Source: Desulfoluna butyratoxydans
GTDB lineage: Bacteria > Desulfobacterota > Desulfobacteria > Desulfobacterales > Desulfolunaceae
NCBI RefSeq assembly: GCF_900699765.1
Contig: NZ_CAADHO010000001.1
Location: forward strand, 124,001-188,000
Reading direction: 5' to 3'
DNA: 64,000 nucleotides
In this document: in pieces, positions 55,808 through 64,000 of the stretch
Position numbering within the stretch: the stretch's first letter is position 1
How the letters are laid out: each line of letters begins with the position of its first letter
Made by a program: the position numbers and the translations under genes
Notes under the pieces: generated by a model
The model's input: the letters and a program-made list of their open reading frames with translations, nothing else
Database searches by the model: none
What the model was told of the DNA's origin: nothing

Positions 55808-56950
55808 ATGTATACGTATCAAAAACAGAATCTCTATTATGCACAGGTACTTCCCGGTATTGAAGAGGAGCTGACGCGTGAGCTTTCATGGCTTGGCGCC
55901 GAGGTGATCAAAACCGAATTCGGAATTCTGACCTTCACGACCGACAAGGCAGGGCTCTATCGCATCAATCTCCGGTCACGTCTCGCCACCCGCATCCTGG
56001 CCCCCCTGATTTCGTTCCGGTGCCCGGATGCCGATAAACTCTACCGGGCGACACGGACCATGGAGTGGCGCGATTTCCTCCGCCCCACCGGGTCTTTTGC
56101 CATTGTGGCCAACGTTTCGGAAACCGAGGCGTTCAATAACTCCCATTTTGCGGCACTCAAACTCAAAGACGCCATCTGCGACTACTTCCGCGCACGCACC
56201 GGGGTTCGCCCGGATGTGGACAAAAAAGCACCGGATGTCATCTTTCACCTCCACATCCGCAAGGGCCGGGCCAGCATCAGCGTGGACACCTCCGGCGGCT
56301 CCCTGCACCGACGCGGATACCGCACCCAGGGTGTGGAAGCGCCCATGCAGGAGACCCTGGCGGCCGCCATCCTCTCCATGACCGAATGGGACCTGGAGAC
56401 CCCGCTGGTGGACCCCATGTGCGGCTCCGGCACCATCTTGTCCGAAGCCCACATGTTCGCATGCGGCATCCCGGCAGGCTACCTGCGAAAGCACTTCGGC
56501 CTCTCCCGGTTGCCCAACTTCAACAAGAAGCTGTGGGAAGCCGAGCGCCAGAAGGCCACCCGGCGCATCCAGCCCCCGGAAGAGGGCCTGATCATGGGCA
56601 GCGATATCTGCAAAAACACGGTGGCCTCGGCCTGGGAGAACATGTCCAACCTCCCCGGCGGCGACCAGGTGCCCATCATCGCCAAGGACTTCCGGAAGCT
56701 TGAAATTCAGGAAGAGAGCCTCATCGTCTGCAACCCGCCTTACGGCATCCGGCTCGGCAGGGAAGAGGACATGAAACAGTTTTACAAAGAGTTCGGTGAT
56801 TTTCTGAAAAACGAATGCAAGGGGTCCACCGCCTTCATCTACTTCGGAAACCGCGAGCTCATCGGGAGCCTGGGCCTCAAAGCCGAGTGGAAGCGTCCGC
56901 TCATGAACGGCGGCCTGGACGGAAGGCTCTGCAAATACAACCTGTATTGA
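55808..56950 (+). CDS. THUMP-domain class I RNA methyltransferase (RlmL N-half/YpsC-like)
   Basis: A 380-residue protein with an N-terminal ferredoxin-like and THUMP RNA-binding region (about 1-160; VDTSGGSLHRRGYR at its end), then a Rossmann methyltransferase domain with DPMCGSGTILSEA (SAM-binding) and the N-P-P-Y catalytic motif VCNPPYGIRLG. N-P-P-Y and the length point to guanine-N2 methylation of 23S rRNA as in RlmL, but the exact base cannot be read. It is 13 bp before trmB, hence an operon. Confidence 0.88.
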   Translation: MYTYQKQNLYYAQVLPGIEEELTRELSWLGAEVIKTEFGILTFTTDKAGLYRINLRSRLATRILAPLISFRCPDADKLYRATRTMEWRDFLRPTGSFAIVANVSETEAFNNSHFAALKLKDAICDYFRARTGVRPDVDKKAPDVIFHLHIRKGRASISVDTSGGSLHRRGYRTQGVEAPMQETLAAAILSMTEWDLETPLVDPMCGSGTILSEAHMFACGIPAGYLRKHFGLSRLPNFNKKLWEAERQKATRRIQPPEEGLIMGSDICKNTVASAWENMSNLPGGDQVPIIAKDFRKLEIQEESLIVCNPPYGIRLGREEDMKQFYKEFGDFLKNECKGSTAFIYFGNRELIGSLGLKAEWKRPLMNGGLDGRLCKYNLY

Positions 56951-56963
56951 TGGATCGGAAGGT

Positions 56964-57629
56964 ATGGCCAAGAAAAAACTGATGCGTTACGAGGAGATCC
57001 ACAATTTTCCCAACGTCATCTACACGGAAATCGTGGACGCGGAAAACCGCATTGTCAATCGAAGCTGGGACGATCACGCCTTTGCAAAGGCGCAGGAGAC
57101 CGTGGTGGAGATCGGCTGCGGAAGGGGCGAGTACTGCATCGACCTGGCCCGGCGCAACCCCCACAAAAACTATGTGGGGGTCGATCTGAAGGCGGACCGC
57201 CTTTACATCGGAGCCCTGAAAGCCCAAGAGGAAGGACTCACCAACGTGATGTTCGTGAGAATCCGGGTGGAGTACCTCATCCCCTTCCTGGGGGACCAGA
57301 AGCTCTCCGAAGCCTGGATCACCTTTCCCGATCCGTACAACCGCACCGTCAACGGCAGAAAGCGACTGACGGCCGGATCGTTTCTGGACGTATACAGACA
57401 CATCGTGGAGCCCGGAGCCCTGCTCCACCTGAAAACCGACGACCCGACCCTTTACGAGTTCTCCCTGGAGAGCCTTAAGGAAAACGGGGCCGACATCCTC
57501 TTCCACACCAACGACCTCTACAGCGTAAACGAGGACCTGGGCGATGCCACCGCCGTCCAGACCACCTACGAAAAGCGCTACATCAAGGAAGGTCGCCTCA
57601 TCAAGTACATCCGATTCTGCCTGAATTAA
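56964..57629 (+). CDS. trmB: tRNA (guanine-N7-)-methyltransferase TrmB
   Basis: A 221-residue SAM-dependent methyltransferase. The SAM site VEIGCGRGEYCIDLA (about 49-63) and ITFPDPYN (about 114-121) identify the TrmB family. The usual W-P-K-x-R-H stretch after FPDP is replaced by YNRTVNGRKRLT, a divergence worth noting, although the following helix and H-L-K-T-D-D motif are conserved. It methylates G46 in the variable loop of tRNAs. An AAGG site precedes ATG 56964. Confidence 0.85.
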   Translation: MAKKKLMRYEEIHNFPNVIYTEIVDAENRIVNRSWDDHAFAKAQETVVEIGCGRGEYCIDLARRNPHKNYVGVDLKADRLYIGALKAQEEGLTNVMFVRIRVEYLIPFLGDQKLSEAWITFPDPYNRTVNGRKRLTAGSFLDVYRHIVEPGALLHLKTDDPTLYEFSLESLKENGADILFHTNDLYSVNEDLGDATAVQTTYEKRYIKEGRLIKYIRFCLN

Positions 57630-57634
57630 AAAAA

Positions 57635-57720
57635 TGCCTCCGGCGGGCAGGGGATGATCCCCTGCACCCCAGGTGGCATCCCATAACAGGCGCTCCTGCG
57701 GAGCGCCTGTTATGGGATGC
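57635..57720 (-). repeat. family A variant with a 45-bp perfect hairpin
   Basis: On the minus strand the first hairpin is replaced by a perfect 21-bp stem (57676-57696 with 57700-57720) closed by GCA. The usual ACCTGGGGT, hairpin GCAGGGGA-TCA-TCCCCTGC (57647-57665) and GCCGGAGGCA tail then follow. It begins 5 bp after the trmB stop and may stop its transcript. Confidence 0.75.
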
Positions 57721-58037
57721 AAAACGTGTAAAATCTTTCACCGTTACCGATTATTCTCAGAATCTCGCGTTGCATTGTTAGGGAAAACCAGATTCCGTAG
57801 TGCTCAAGCGACCCATGTCGTCCCCCCTCTTATCCCGACAAAACACCCTCCCATTAACGATGCGTTCCACCCTGGAAAGGTTTCATGAATGCATCCGACA
57901 GCTTTAGGTGCCACACCGCCACATTGGCTCCTTACACAGGGGGGGGGTTCGGCGGTGCGCAAGCGCACCCTACACGGTCTTCATGTTTTTTAACCATGAA
58001 GAACATGGAGAAACTTGAATAATCCACGGCGTTGACC
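57721..58037. other. intergenic region with a short palindromic repeat
   Basis: No gene recognised. Contains GGCGGTGCGCAAGCGCACC (57951-57969, perfect GGTGCGC/GCGCACC stem), the second copy of the GTAGGGTGCG repeat, a run of nine G at 57939, and CTTCATG/CATGAAG near 57980-58003. Confidence 0.5.
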
Positions 58038-58140
58038 ACGGGCGTAGCCCGTCAGCAAATGTGAAGTACCTGAGAAACGAAGGTGCGGAGCATTTGCAAA
58101 CCTGGGGTGCAGGGGCTGTAGCCCCTGCCCGCCGGAGGCA
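58038..58140 (+). repeat. family A multi-hairpin repeat, copy 5 (most complete)
   Basis: Hairpin 0 ACGGGC-GTA-GCCCGT (58038-58052). Hairpin 1 GCAAATG/CATTTGC (58055-58061, 58091-58097) with inner ACCT/AGGT and loop GAGAAACGA. ACCTGGGGT. Hairpin 2 GCAGGGGC-TGTA-GCCCCTGC (58109-58128). Tail CCGCCGGAGGCA. Every stem differs from copy 3 by paired changes while loops are constant. Confidence 0.8.
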
Positions 58141-58155
58141 CACTTTTTGGTTTCC

Positions 58156-59391
58156 CTACGCAGGCATATCGAGAAGCACGCCGGTGAGGGCAGAAATGCT
58201 GGAGGTGGGGAGAAACCGGATCTCCTTGTTGTGCTTGGAGCAGAGTTTCTTTACGCTTCGACAGGCGTTGTGGCTGTTGCAGGTCACGGGGCAGACCACC
58301 ATATCGCATCGGCTCACCTGCTTTTCAAGGCATTTTCTCCCCCCGCTCATGGTGCCGTCGTGGTACTCAAATCCCAGGCCCTTGGCTTCGGCCACGCGCC
58401 TGTAGTGGGGTTCCATGCGGGAAAGGCCCCCCACCATCAAAATACGTCGACTGCAGGTCTCCATCTCCGGGCAGGTGCTGCACCCCCTTCCCTCACAGGG
58501 CAACGAGCCAAAGGACGGAGCCGGCCTTCCGATGGCCAGGCTCATCACTTCATCGCCCAGGGCCTTGTTTTCGCTTTCAAGCTCCAGGATCCTGATCTTG
58601 AGTTTGCGCTTTTCCCGTTCGATCTTTCGGCTTTCACGGACCAGGGCGTCACGTTCCCGTTCCCGTTCTTTGCGCTTGTCCCTCTCCTGCCTCAGGGCAT
58701 CGGAATCCACTGACGCTGCTTTGGGTTCCGACCGGACCTCAGGGGCCACCACGGACGCTTCGGCCTGTTTTGAAAGGGCCTGGCGAAGCTCCCGCACTTC
58801 ATCGGCCATCGCCTGCAGTTCGCGACCCAGGCGGCGCCGTTCGCGCCTCTCGGTGTCCAGGCTCTCCGTGAGTTCCTTGACTTTTCCCGCGCTTTTCACC
58901 TCTTTTTTCCGCGCCTCCAGAAGATCCGTTGCGGTGGTGTGCCCCATCATGTGGGCCTCCCCCACCACGGACACCAGCACATCCACGGCAAGGTTCTTTC
59001 GCATGGCCACGCAATACAGGGCCTCGGCGGCCTCCCCGTTGGCGATGGCTGCCTTGAGAAGGGGCAGAAGCTCTTTTTCGGGAAGGGCTTTTACCTTGTC
59101 CAGGGCGTCGGCGAACTTGCGCTTCAATACCGCATCCACGCGCCGGGCCACGGCCGTGCCCGAGCCCACCTCCTCCATGATATCCCGGTGCACCTCCCAG
59201 GGTGCCAGGGCCTTGATCCGGCGCCCGCATTTTTTCAGAATGCGCCGCCCCTCCTCGTCGCTGATTCCCAGCCCAACCACCGGGCATTTCAAGGACGTCG
59301 GTATATCCCAAAAGGATTGAAAAAGCACAGAGTCCTCGGTCTCCTTTGCCGCAGGTTCCATTCCAATTCCTTCCAGCAGGCCCTCAAACAT
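58156..59391 (-). CDS. DUF2325 protein with long coiled coil and Cys cluster
   Basis: A 411-residue protein. The N-terminal ~150 residues are helical, followed by a coiled coil (about 165-285), a Cys group C-x4-C-x2-C-x5-C (about 300-315), and a C-terminal DUF2325 domain beginning ILMVGGLSRMEPHYR and containing CPVTCNSHNACRSVKKLC. DUF2325 proteins are widespread in anaerobes and often associated with metal or stress functions, but no activity is established that I know of. The Cys residues could hold zinc or an Fe-S cluster. Single gene. Confidence 0.75.
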   Translation of the reverse strand: MFEGLLEGIGMEPAAKETEDSVLFQSFWDIPTSLKCPVVGLGISDEEGRRILKKCGRRIKALAPWEVHRDIMEEVGSGTAVARRVDAVLKRKFADALDKVKALPEKELLPLLKAAIANGEAAEALYCVAMRKNLAVDVLVSVVGEAHMMGHTTATDLLEARKKEVKSAGKVKELTESLDTERRERRRLGRELQAMADEVRELRQALSKQAEASVVAPEVRSEPKAASVDSDALRQERDKRKERERERDALVRESRKIEREKRKLKIRILELESENKALGDEVMSLAIGRPAPSFGSLPCEGRGCSTCPEMETCSRRILMVGGLSRMEPHYRRVAEAKGLGFEYHDGTMSGGRKCLEKQVSRCDMVVCPVTCNSHNACRSVKKLCSKHNKEIRFLPTSSISALTGVLLDMPA

Positions 59392-59522
59392 TTTTACCTC
59401 CTAATAAATTTAGGCAAACCAAACTTTGTATACAAAAAAAAGGGAGCAGTCCCCCACCCCCGACCCGATCCGTTGCCGCCCTCGATCTGAGGGCAGCAAC
59501 GACTCTCACGGCATCGTTTATG

Positions 59523-60278
59523 CTAAAACATTTTTACGACGACCTTTTCGGCGTCTTCCTTGCGCAGGTCCAGATGATATCCCATCACCTTGGCCCGGAT
59601 CACCTCACCGGAATCGTCAACGGCTTCCACTTCAATGATGTTCCCCACGTCCGCCCCGGACTCCTTGAGCTGCCGAGCCACGTTGCCTTTACCGGCAATC
59701 TTGACGATGAGGCCCCGCTCCCCGCTGCCGAGGGACGAGAGGCTCTGGGTCACCCCGGAATCGGGATCCAGCCCGCCCAGGTCCCGCAGTCCGCCGATGC
59801 ACTGTTCCAGGCAGCCCTTGCACTCATCAAGGGGAGACTCTTTCTCACAGCGGGCGGCAAACTGGCCGAGCCACTCGGTACCGGCCCGGGGACACAGGTC
59901 AATGAACTCCATAAGGGAGATAATGCGGTCCAGAACAGAGCGAGAGACGGTGTGTTCCATCTTACACGCAGTTTCTTCGGCTTCCATGGGCTCGATAAAC
60001 AGAACCCGGATGAAAAAATCTTTCAGGGCCTCATGGCGCCGAACCACGTCCCGTGCGTGTTTCTGACCTTTGGGTGTCAGGGTGATCAGGTCGTAGGGGG
60101 CGTAGTTGATATACCCTTTTTCAGCCAAAGCCCTCAGGGCGCCGGTGACCGACGAGCTGTTCACCCCGGTCTTTTTGGCAATATCTTTGGCACGGGCGGC
60201 CTGCTTTTCCGAGACAACGTGATAGATCGCCTCAAGGTAGTCTTCCAGGCTTGCACTGAGTTCTTCAATCTGCGACAT
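59523..60278 (-). CDS. DtxR/MntR family metalloregulator with FeoA-like domain
   Basis: A 251-residue regulator. Winged helix at about 10-70; dimerisation and metal-binding region with His82 and C105-x2-E108-H109, equal to Cys102-Glu105-His106 of DtxR. A Cys group C144, C153, C156, C160 precedes the C-terminal FeoA/SH3-like domain (about 175-251). It probably senses Fe(II) or Mn(II) and represses uptake genes. The start ATG 60278 has a weak site; it is chosen because a 22-bp palindrome (60313-60334) lies just before it. An ATG at 60341 would extend over that site. Confidence 0.82.
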   Translation of the reverse strand: MSQIEELSASLEDYLEAIYHVVSEKQAARAKDIAKKTGVNSSSVTGALRALAEKGYINYAPYDLITLTPKGQKHARDVVRRHEALKDFFIRVLFIEPMEAEETACKMEHTVSRSVLDRIISLMEFIDLCPRAGTEWLGQFAARCEKESPLDECKGCLEQCIGGLRDLGGLDPDSGVTQSLSSLGSGERGLIVKIAGKGNVARQLKESGADVGNIIEVEAVDDSGEVIRAKVMGYHLDLRKEDAEKVVVKMF

Positions 60279-60312
60279 CAGAGATTTAACCCCATCTGTA
60301 TGGTTGATGCGT

Positions 60313-60334
60313 TTGTAAACAGTATTTTTTACAA
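60313..60334 (-). promoter_or_regulatory. 22-bp palindrome, candidate DtxR/MntR-type operator
   Basis: TTGTAAA, 8 bases, TTTACAA: a perfect 7-bp inverted repeat of the length typical for DtxR-family sites, 35-56 bp upstream of the proposed regulator start. It suggests autoregulation. Confidence 0.45.
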
Positions 60335-60366
60335 TAGGCATTTTTTTTCGTCTACCCGAATATAAA

Positions 60367-61653
60367 TCAGGAGTCTCCAGGGCTGTCAAGGGGATTTTCC
60401 AGAATTTCCACCACGTGCAGCACCCGGATCCGGGACCCGGCCCCCCGGAGAAGGGCTTCAATCTGGGCCATGCACCCCGGGCAGGAGGTGACCACCACGT
60501 CGGCCCCGGTGGCCTCGATGCGGGCAAGGCACCCCTCACCGATGGCAAGGGAGAGGTCGCGGTTCTTCATGCCGAAGCTTCCCCCCAGCCCGCAACACCC
60601 CTGCTCCATCTCCACCAGGGTATGGCCTGCCTTTTTCAAGAGCGACCGGGTATTTTCTGTATTTTTAAGGCTATGGCGACCATGACAGGGGTCATGAACA
60701 GTGACGGTGAGCCCGCCTGCCTCTTTTTCCAGCCCGGGGCCGTCCCCAAGCTGTGCCAGCAGATCGCTGCCGTCGCACACCGCCCCTGCGATGCGGTCCA
60801 CCAGGGCGGCTTCGGCATCGGAGAGTTGCTCCTTCACCTTGGGCCAGAGATGCTTGATGGCGTGGGTGCAGGTGGCGCAGGGAGTCACCACATGGGTGAA
60901 GTCCTGGGTCGAAAAAAGGTCGAGGTGACGCTTCACCGCCTGGAGAAAGGCCTCTTCATCCCCTTCGGTGAGAAAGGGGATCCCGCAGCATCCCTGCTCT
61001 TTGGGTACGTGAACCCGGGCCCCGGCATCGGTGAGCAGCCCCGCAAGGCCCTCCCCAACAAAGGGGTAGACCTTGTCCACCAGGCACCCGGCAAAGAGAA
61101 GCACCTCCGCCTTCGGGGCATCGGCCTCTTTGGCTGCCGGCGCATCGCCCTCTTTCGGAGTGTAGGCCTCGCTGAAAAAGGGGCGGGTGATCTTCGGCAC
61201 CGGATAGCGACCGGCAAGGGCCACCCGTGCATCCTCCGGCGAGGTGACCATGCGCCGCTGCACCGCCGCAAACCGGGCGGCAAGGGTGGCGGTGCGCTTC
61301 GGGTCGGCAAAGGCCTGCCGAAGCAGGGCGCGCCTGGCGCCGGACAGCCGTGCGGCCTCGGCCAGAGCCTTTCTTGCCAGGAGAAAGGCATCCACCGTGG
61401 CCACGCCCCTGGGGCAGGTGGCCTTGCACCCACCGCAGAGGGTGCATCGGTTCAGACGGGCCAGGGTTTCGGCCGGGGCATCGGTGAGGTTTTCGTGAAG
61501 GGCCGTGATAAGGGCCAGCTTTCCCCGTGCCGAATCCCCTTCAAGGCCGGTGCGTTTGTAGACAGGACAGACCGCCTGGCACAGGCCGCACCGGTTGCAC
61601 AGGGACGCCATTTTCTCAGCGGCATCGGCAAGGGAGACCAGATCAATGCTCAT
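60367..61653 (-). CDS. (Fe-S)-binding protein with two CCG domains (GlcF-like)
   Basis: A 428-residue protein. Two 4Fe-4S motifs near the N-terminus (C-N-R-C-G-L-C-Q-A-V-C-P and C-T-L-C-G-G-C-K-A-T-C-P), then two cysteine-rich CCG domains (about 195-275 and 325-400; QGCCGIPF and QGCCGLGGSFG). This is the build of GlcF, LutA-type and HdrD-like electron-transfer subunits of lactate or glycolate oxidases. No flavoprotein partner gene (GlcD, LldD) is adjacent. Starts at ATG 61653, overlapping the DHH gene by 11 bp. Confidence 0.88.
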   Translation of the reverse strand: MSIDLVSLADAAEKMASLCNRCGLCQAVCPVYKRTGLEGDSARGKLALITALHENLTDAPAETLARLNRCTLCGGCKATCPRGVATVDAFLLARKALAEAARLSGARRALLRQAFADPKRTATLAARFAAVQRRMVTSPEDARVALAGRYPVPKITRPFFSEAYTPKEGDAPAAKEADAPKAEVLLFAGCLVDKVYPFVGEGLAGLLTDAGARVHVPKEQGCCGIPFLTEGDEEAFLQAVKRHLDLFSTQDFTHVVTPCATCTHAIKHLWPKVKEQLSDAEAALVDRIAGAVCDGSDLLAQLGDGPGLEKEAGGLTVTVHDPCHGRHSLKNTENTRSLLKKAGHTLVEMEQGCCGLGGSFGMKNRDLSLAIGEGCLARIEATGADVVVTSCPGCMAQIEALLRGAGSRIRVLHVVEILENPLDSPGDS

Positions 61654-62539
61654 GGGGCTTATTTTCCTGCAGGGTCCCGATGATGCGGGGAATGTATTTA
61701 TCGGCCAGGGAGGCGTCAAAGGTACAGGCCGCAGCCCCGAAGTGGCCGCCTCCGTTGAACTTCGACAAAAGATGCCCTGCATGGACGTTGCATCCGATGT
61801 TGAAGATGCTGTGCCCCACGCTGAGCACCACACGGGTCCTGGCCCGGTCCACGTAGCGAATTTTCACGCTGACAACGGCGTCGGGGAACATGGCATAAAC
61901 GAGAAACCGGTTCCCTTCCGGTGCCTCTTCATACCCCCTGAAATCGGTGATGGAGACCCCCTCTTTCACGTGGGTACAGGAGTTCAGATGCTCCCGGTAC
62001 TCCTTGTTCTGGGCCACCACCGCTTCACAGCGGCGCTTAACCTCAGGGTCGGCCATCACCTCATGGATGGGCCGTGACCGCAGAAGGCCCACCAGGCGGT
62101 CCCAGTAAGGGGCGTCCTGCTGCTTGCGACCGAAGATGGTCATGGAGAGCAGCACGTAGGGGTTGGACTCCGGAGCTTCCACCTCATCCCGGGTCAGGTC
62201 CGCGGAGTCGATGCGATCCGTCTCACGGATCAACTCGGAAAGGTCCGCGGACAGGCCGCGACGGTAGTAGTCCCAGACCAGGCCCGCAGCCGAGGGCACC
62301 ACATCAAAGGAGCCTTCAAAGGGAGCTGTCACGCGGTTGGTGGCATGGTGATCAAACCAGAGGCTGCACCGGGGGTCAAAGGGCAGGTTGGCGATGACAT
62401 CGCCGTGACGGACCTCAACCTTGCCCTGCTGCATGTCGTTGGGTTCGACCCAGAGGGTCGGTTCGGTCAGGGCCAGGGCCTCTTCCAGCACGACGGCGCA
62501 AACCACCCCGTCAAAATCGGGTCGTGTAACGATTCGCAT
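61643..62539 (-). CDS. DHH/DHHA1 family phosphoesterase
   Basis: A 298-residue protein with the DHH motif WFDHHATN (about 61-68), an N-terminal TRPDFDGVVCA metal site, and the C-terminal DHHA1-like glycine motif NGGGHFGAAACTF. It resembles exopolyphosphatase and oligoribonuclease-type (NrnA) DHH enzymes that hydrolyse phosphodiester or phosphoanhydride bonds with Mn. The family is sure but the substrate is not. It overlaps the Fe-S protein gene, so the two are cotranscribed. Confidence 0.87.
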   Translation of the reverse strand: MRIVTRPDFDGVVCAVVLEEALALTEPTLWVEPNDMQQGKVEVRHGDVIANLPFDPRCSLWFDHHATNRVTAPFEGSFDVVPSAAGLVWDYYRRGLSADLSELIRETDRIDSADLTRDEVEAPESNPYVLLSMTIFGRKQQDAPYWDRLVGLLRSRPIHEVMADPEVKRRCEAVVAQNKEYREHLNSCTHVKEGVSITDFRGYEEAPEGNRFLVYAMFPDAVVSVKIRYVDRARTRVVLSVGHSIFNIGCNVHAGHLLSKFNGGGHFGAAACTFDASLADKYIPRIIGTLQENKPHEH

Positions 62540-62658
62540 GGTGTTGTTTCCTGTTATTTGTGGTGGCAGATCGTATCAGGTTTTCAGAAATAGCGGCCGC
62601 AAGGGTCCGGGGACTCGTGTGTTTCCGGGCAGACGGGCCGGGTGCGGGGCTGCGCGTA

Positions 62659-63063
62659 TCAGTCCGTGGGCGGCCGGTCGGGCACCCTTCGTTCGTCACG
62701 CACCCAGACGATAAGGTAGAGGGCAATCCCCAGTACGACACCCACAATATCGCATAAAAAATCCACGCGGTCCATGGACCGCCGCGGAACAAAAAGCTGG
62801 TGCACCTCATCGGCCATGCCGATAAGCACGGACACCAGAAAGGCGAAGCACACAGCAGCCACACGGCTCTGCGCCATGGGCAGGGAACGAACGCCCCTTA
62901 GAACAAGGTACCCGGCCACTGCGTACACAAGGAGGTGGGCGACCTTGTCATTGAAGGGCCCCCTGGGCATGGGCAGGTGAACCAGGGAGGGAAGAAATAT
63001 CAGCGCACAGAAAAGAAGCACGGCAAACCAGTTGCGCACCCCCTTTGACTCCGAAATCCTCAT
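62659..63063 (-). CDS. VanZ-like family membrane protein
   Basis: A 134-residue protein with four predicted helices and the VanZ family patterns: PFNDKVAHLLVYAVAGYL, and DEVHQLFVPRRSMDRVDFL near helix 4. VanZ proteins are linked with low-level glycopeptide resistance in Gram-positives, but such homologues are general and their role here is unknown. ATG 63063 has GGGAG upstream at 6 bases; an earlier ATG at 63084 is less well placed. Confidence 0.82.
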   Translation of the reverse strand: MRISESKGVRNWFAVLLFCALIFLPSLVHLPMPRGPFNDKVAHLLVYAVAGYLVLRGVRSLPMAQSRVAAVCFAFLVSVLIGMADEVHQLFVPRRSMDRVDFLCDIVGVVLGIALYLIVWVRDERRVPDRPPTD

Positions 63064-63096
63064 GGTGTTCTCCCTTCCCATCATCCCCGTGCAGGG

Positions 63097-63131
63097 GGCC
63101 CGATGACCGGTGACATCACGTCCATCGGGCC
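63097..63131 (-). terminator. hairpin downstream of thrS
   Basis: GGCCCGATG (63097-63105) pairs with CATCGGGCC (63123-63131), with inner GTGA/TCAC. It lies 10 bp after the thrS stop, before the VanZ gene. No T tract, so a weak or processed 3' end. Confidence 0.4.
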
Positions 63132-63141
63132 GCCCCGAAAC

Positions 63142-64000
63142 TTAGCCGAATACAGGAACGCTTTCGTTTTTCCTGGCACGGATATCCGCTTTCACCACGG
63201 AGAGGAAGGCCTCACGGGAAACCCCGTAGGTGACCTTGCCGTCCAGGGTACGCACGGAGAAGACCCCGCCTTCCCGCTCTTTCTCGCCGATGGTGACAAT
63301 CACCGGAACCTGCTCGAGCTGGGCATCGCGCACCTTGCGCTTGAGGCTCTCGCCCCGGGCGTCCACTTCCACGCGGAGCCCTTCGGCTTCCAGCTCTTTT
63401 TTCACCTGGCGGGTGTAGTCCAGAAGGTCGTCGTTCATGGGCAGAAGGACCACCTGGACCGGAGCCAGCCACAGGGGGAAACGTCCGGCATAGTGCTCCA
63501 CCAGGATCCCGAAGAACCGCTCGATGGAACCGAAAGCCACGCGATGGATCATCACGGGGCGGTGTTTTTCGTTGTCTGCGCCGATGTAGGAGAGATCGAA
63601 CCGCTCGGGCAGGCTCATGTCCAGCTGGATGGTGCCGCACTGCCAGGTTCGCCCGATGGCGTCCTTGATGTGGATGTCGATCTTGGGTCCGTAAAAGGCG
63701 CCGTCCCCTTCATTAATGACATACCCCTTGCCGTAGGCGTCCAGGGCAGACTTCAGGCCCTCGGTGGCCTTCTCCCACTGCTCGTCCGAGCCGATGGACT
63801 TTTCCGGACGGGTGGAGAGCTCCAGGTGAAAATCAAGGCCGAAGGTGCCGTAAATCCGCTCGTCGAGCTTCAGGACCCCCAGGATCTCATCGTGGATCTG
63901 CTCCGGGGTCATGAAGATGTGGGCGTCATCCTGGTGGAAGGCCCGCACGCGGAAGAGCCCGGAAAGGGCCCCGGAGAGCTCGTGGCGATGCACCAGGCCG
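63142..64000 (-). CDS. thrS: threonine--tRNA ligase, C-terminal part (5' end outside window)
   Basis: The visible 286 codons hold the end of the class II catalytic core (VRAFHQDDAHIF, GDGAFYGPKIDIHIKDA, RTWQCGTIQLD, HRVAFGSIERFFGILVEHYAG) and the entire anticodon-binding domain (LWLAPVQVVLLPMND to the end). The frame is open to the right edge, so the gene starts beyond it. All catalytic zinc and motif 3 residues that fall in this part look intact. Confidence 0.95.
   Translation of the reverse strand, partial: GLVHRHELSGALSGLFRVRAFHQDDAHIFMTPEQIHDEILGVLKLDERIYGTFGLDFHLELSTRPEKSIGSDEQWEKATEGLKSALDAYGKGYVINEGDGAFYGPKIDIHIKDAIGRTWQCGTIQLDMSLPERFDLSYIGADNEKHRPVMIHRVAFGSIERFFGILVEHYAGRFPLWLAPVQVVLLPMNDDLLDYTRQVKKELEAEGLRVEVDARGESLKRKVRDAQLEQVPVIVTIGEKEREGGVFSVRTLDGKVTYGVSREAFLSVVKADIRARKNESVPVFG

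Noticed and set aside
57673..57888. Short plus-strand frame after trmB
   Set aside because: It begins inside the 45-bp palindrome of a dispersed repeat and has no coding features.

Overview
The window is a chromosomal stretch of a GC-rich, probably anaerobic, Gram-negative bacterium. Its gene content (CCG-type Fe-S proteins, a molybdopterin oxidoreductase, DUF3786 and DUF2325 proteins, a DtxR-FeoA regulator, a GlxA-type regulator beside a ferredoxin) fits a sulfate reducer of the Desulfobacterota (Desulfobacterales-like). This assignment is inferred from gene families, not from a marker-gene comparison. No rRNA, tRNA, CRISPR array, prophage or intact insertion sequence was found.

Layout. 1-8 kb: a ferredoxin-type protein cut by the left edge, a GlxA-type regulator, an alpha/beta hydrolase gene interrupted by an in-frame TGA, a hotdog protein, a molybdopterin oxidoreductase and a U32 peptidase. 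8-14 kb: a chemoreceptor, then a NemR-type repressor with an Old Yellow Enzyme reductase. The promoter and 5' third of the reductase are duplicated, and the same 15-bp operator recurs three times. Next comes 1.2 kb of duplicated non-coding DNA holding two candidate small RNAs, a MITE-like element and a decayed copy of an efflux-pump 3' end. 14-21 kb: a minus-strand RND efflux operon whose outer-membrane protein is fused to a periplasmic binding domain. 21-33 kb: a methyltransferase, a DUF3786 protein, then a plus-strand operon of anti-sigma factor, Spy-like sensor, ECF sigma factor and a second RND pump, followed by a beta-barrel protein and an EEP-family hydrolase. 33-43 kb: a PAS-LuxR regulator, small secreted and membrane proteins, thiolase, CDF transporter, PepF, two paralogous roadblock-like proteins, TrmO and RecX.

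43-56 kb holds the most system-like block. A MoxR ATPase and a CoxE-like VWA protein face a minus-strand cluster of PP2C phosphatase, zinc-ribbon/PEGA Ser/Thr kinase, zinc-ribbon FHA protein, LPP20-like lipoprotein, transmembrane FHA protein and a secreted YfaP/DUF2135-like protein. Together these suggest an envelope-spanning Ser/Thr phosphorylation module. 56-64 kb: two RNA methyltransferases, a DUF2325 protein, a DtxR-FeoA regulator, a CCG Fe-S protein, a DHH phosphoesterase, VanZ and the 3' part of thrS, cut by the right edge.

Several intergenic spaces carry a recurring multi-hairpin repeat. It has covarying stems, a conserved GAGRAACRA loop and a GCCGGAGGC-like tail. In one place the tail supplies the Shine-Dalgarno sequence of a gene and in another it encodes the end of one.
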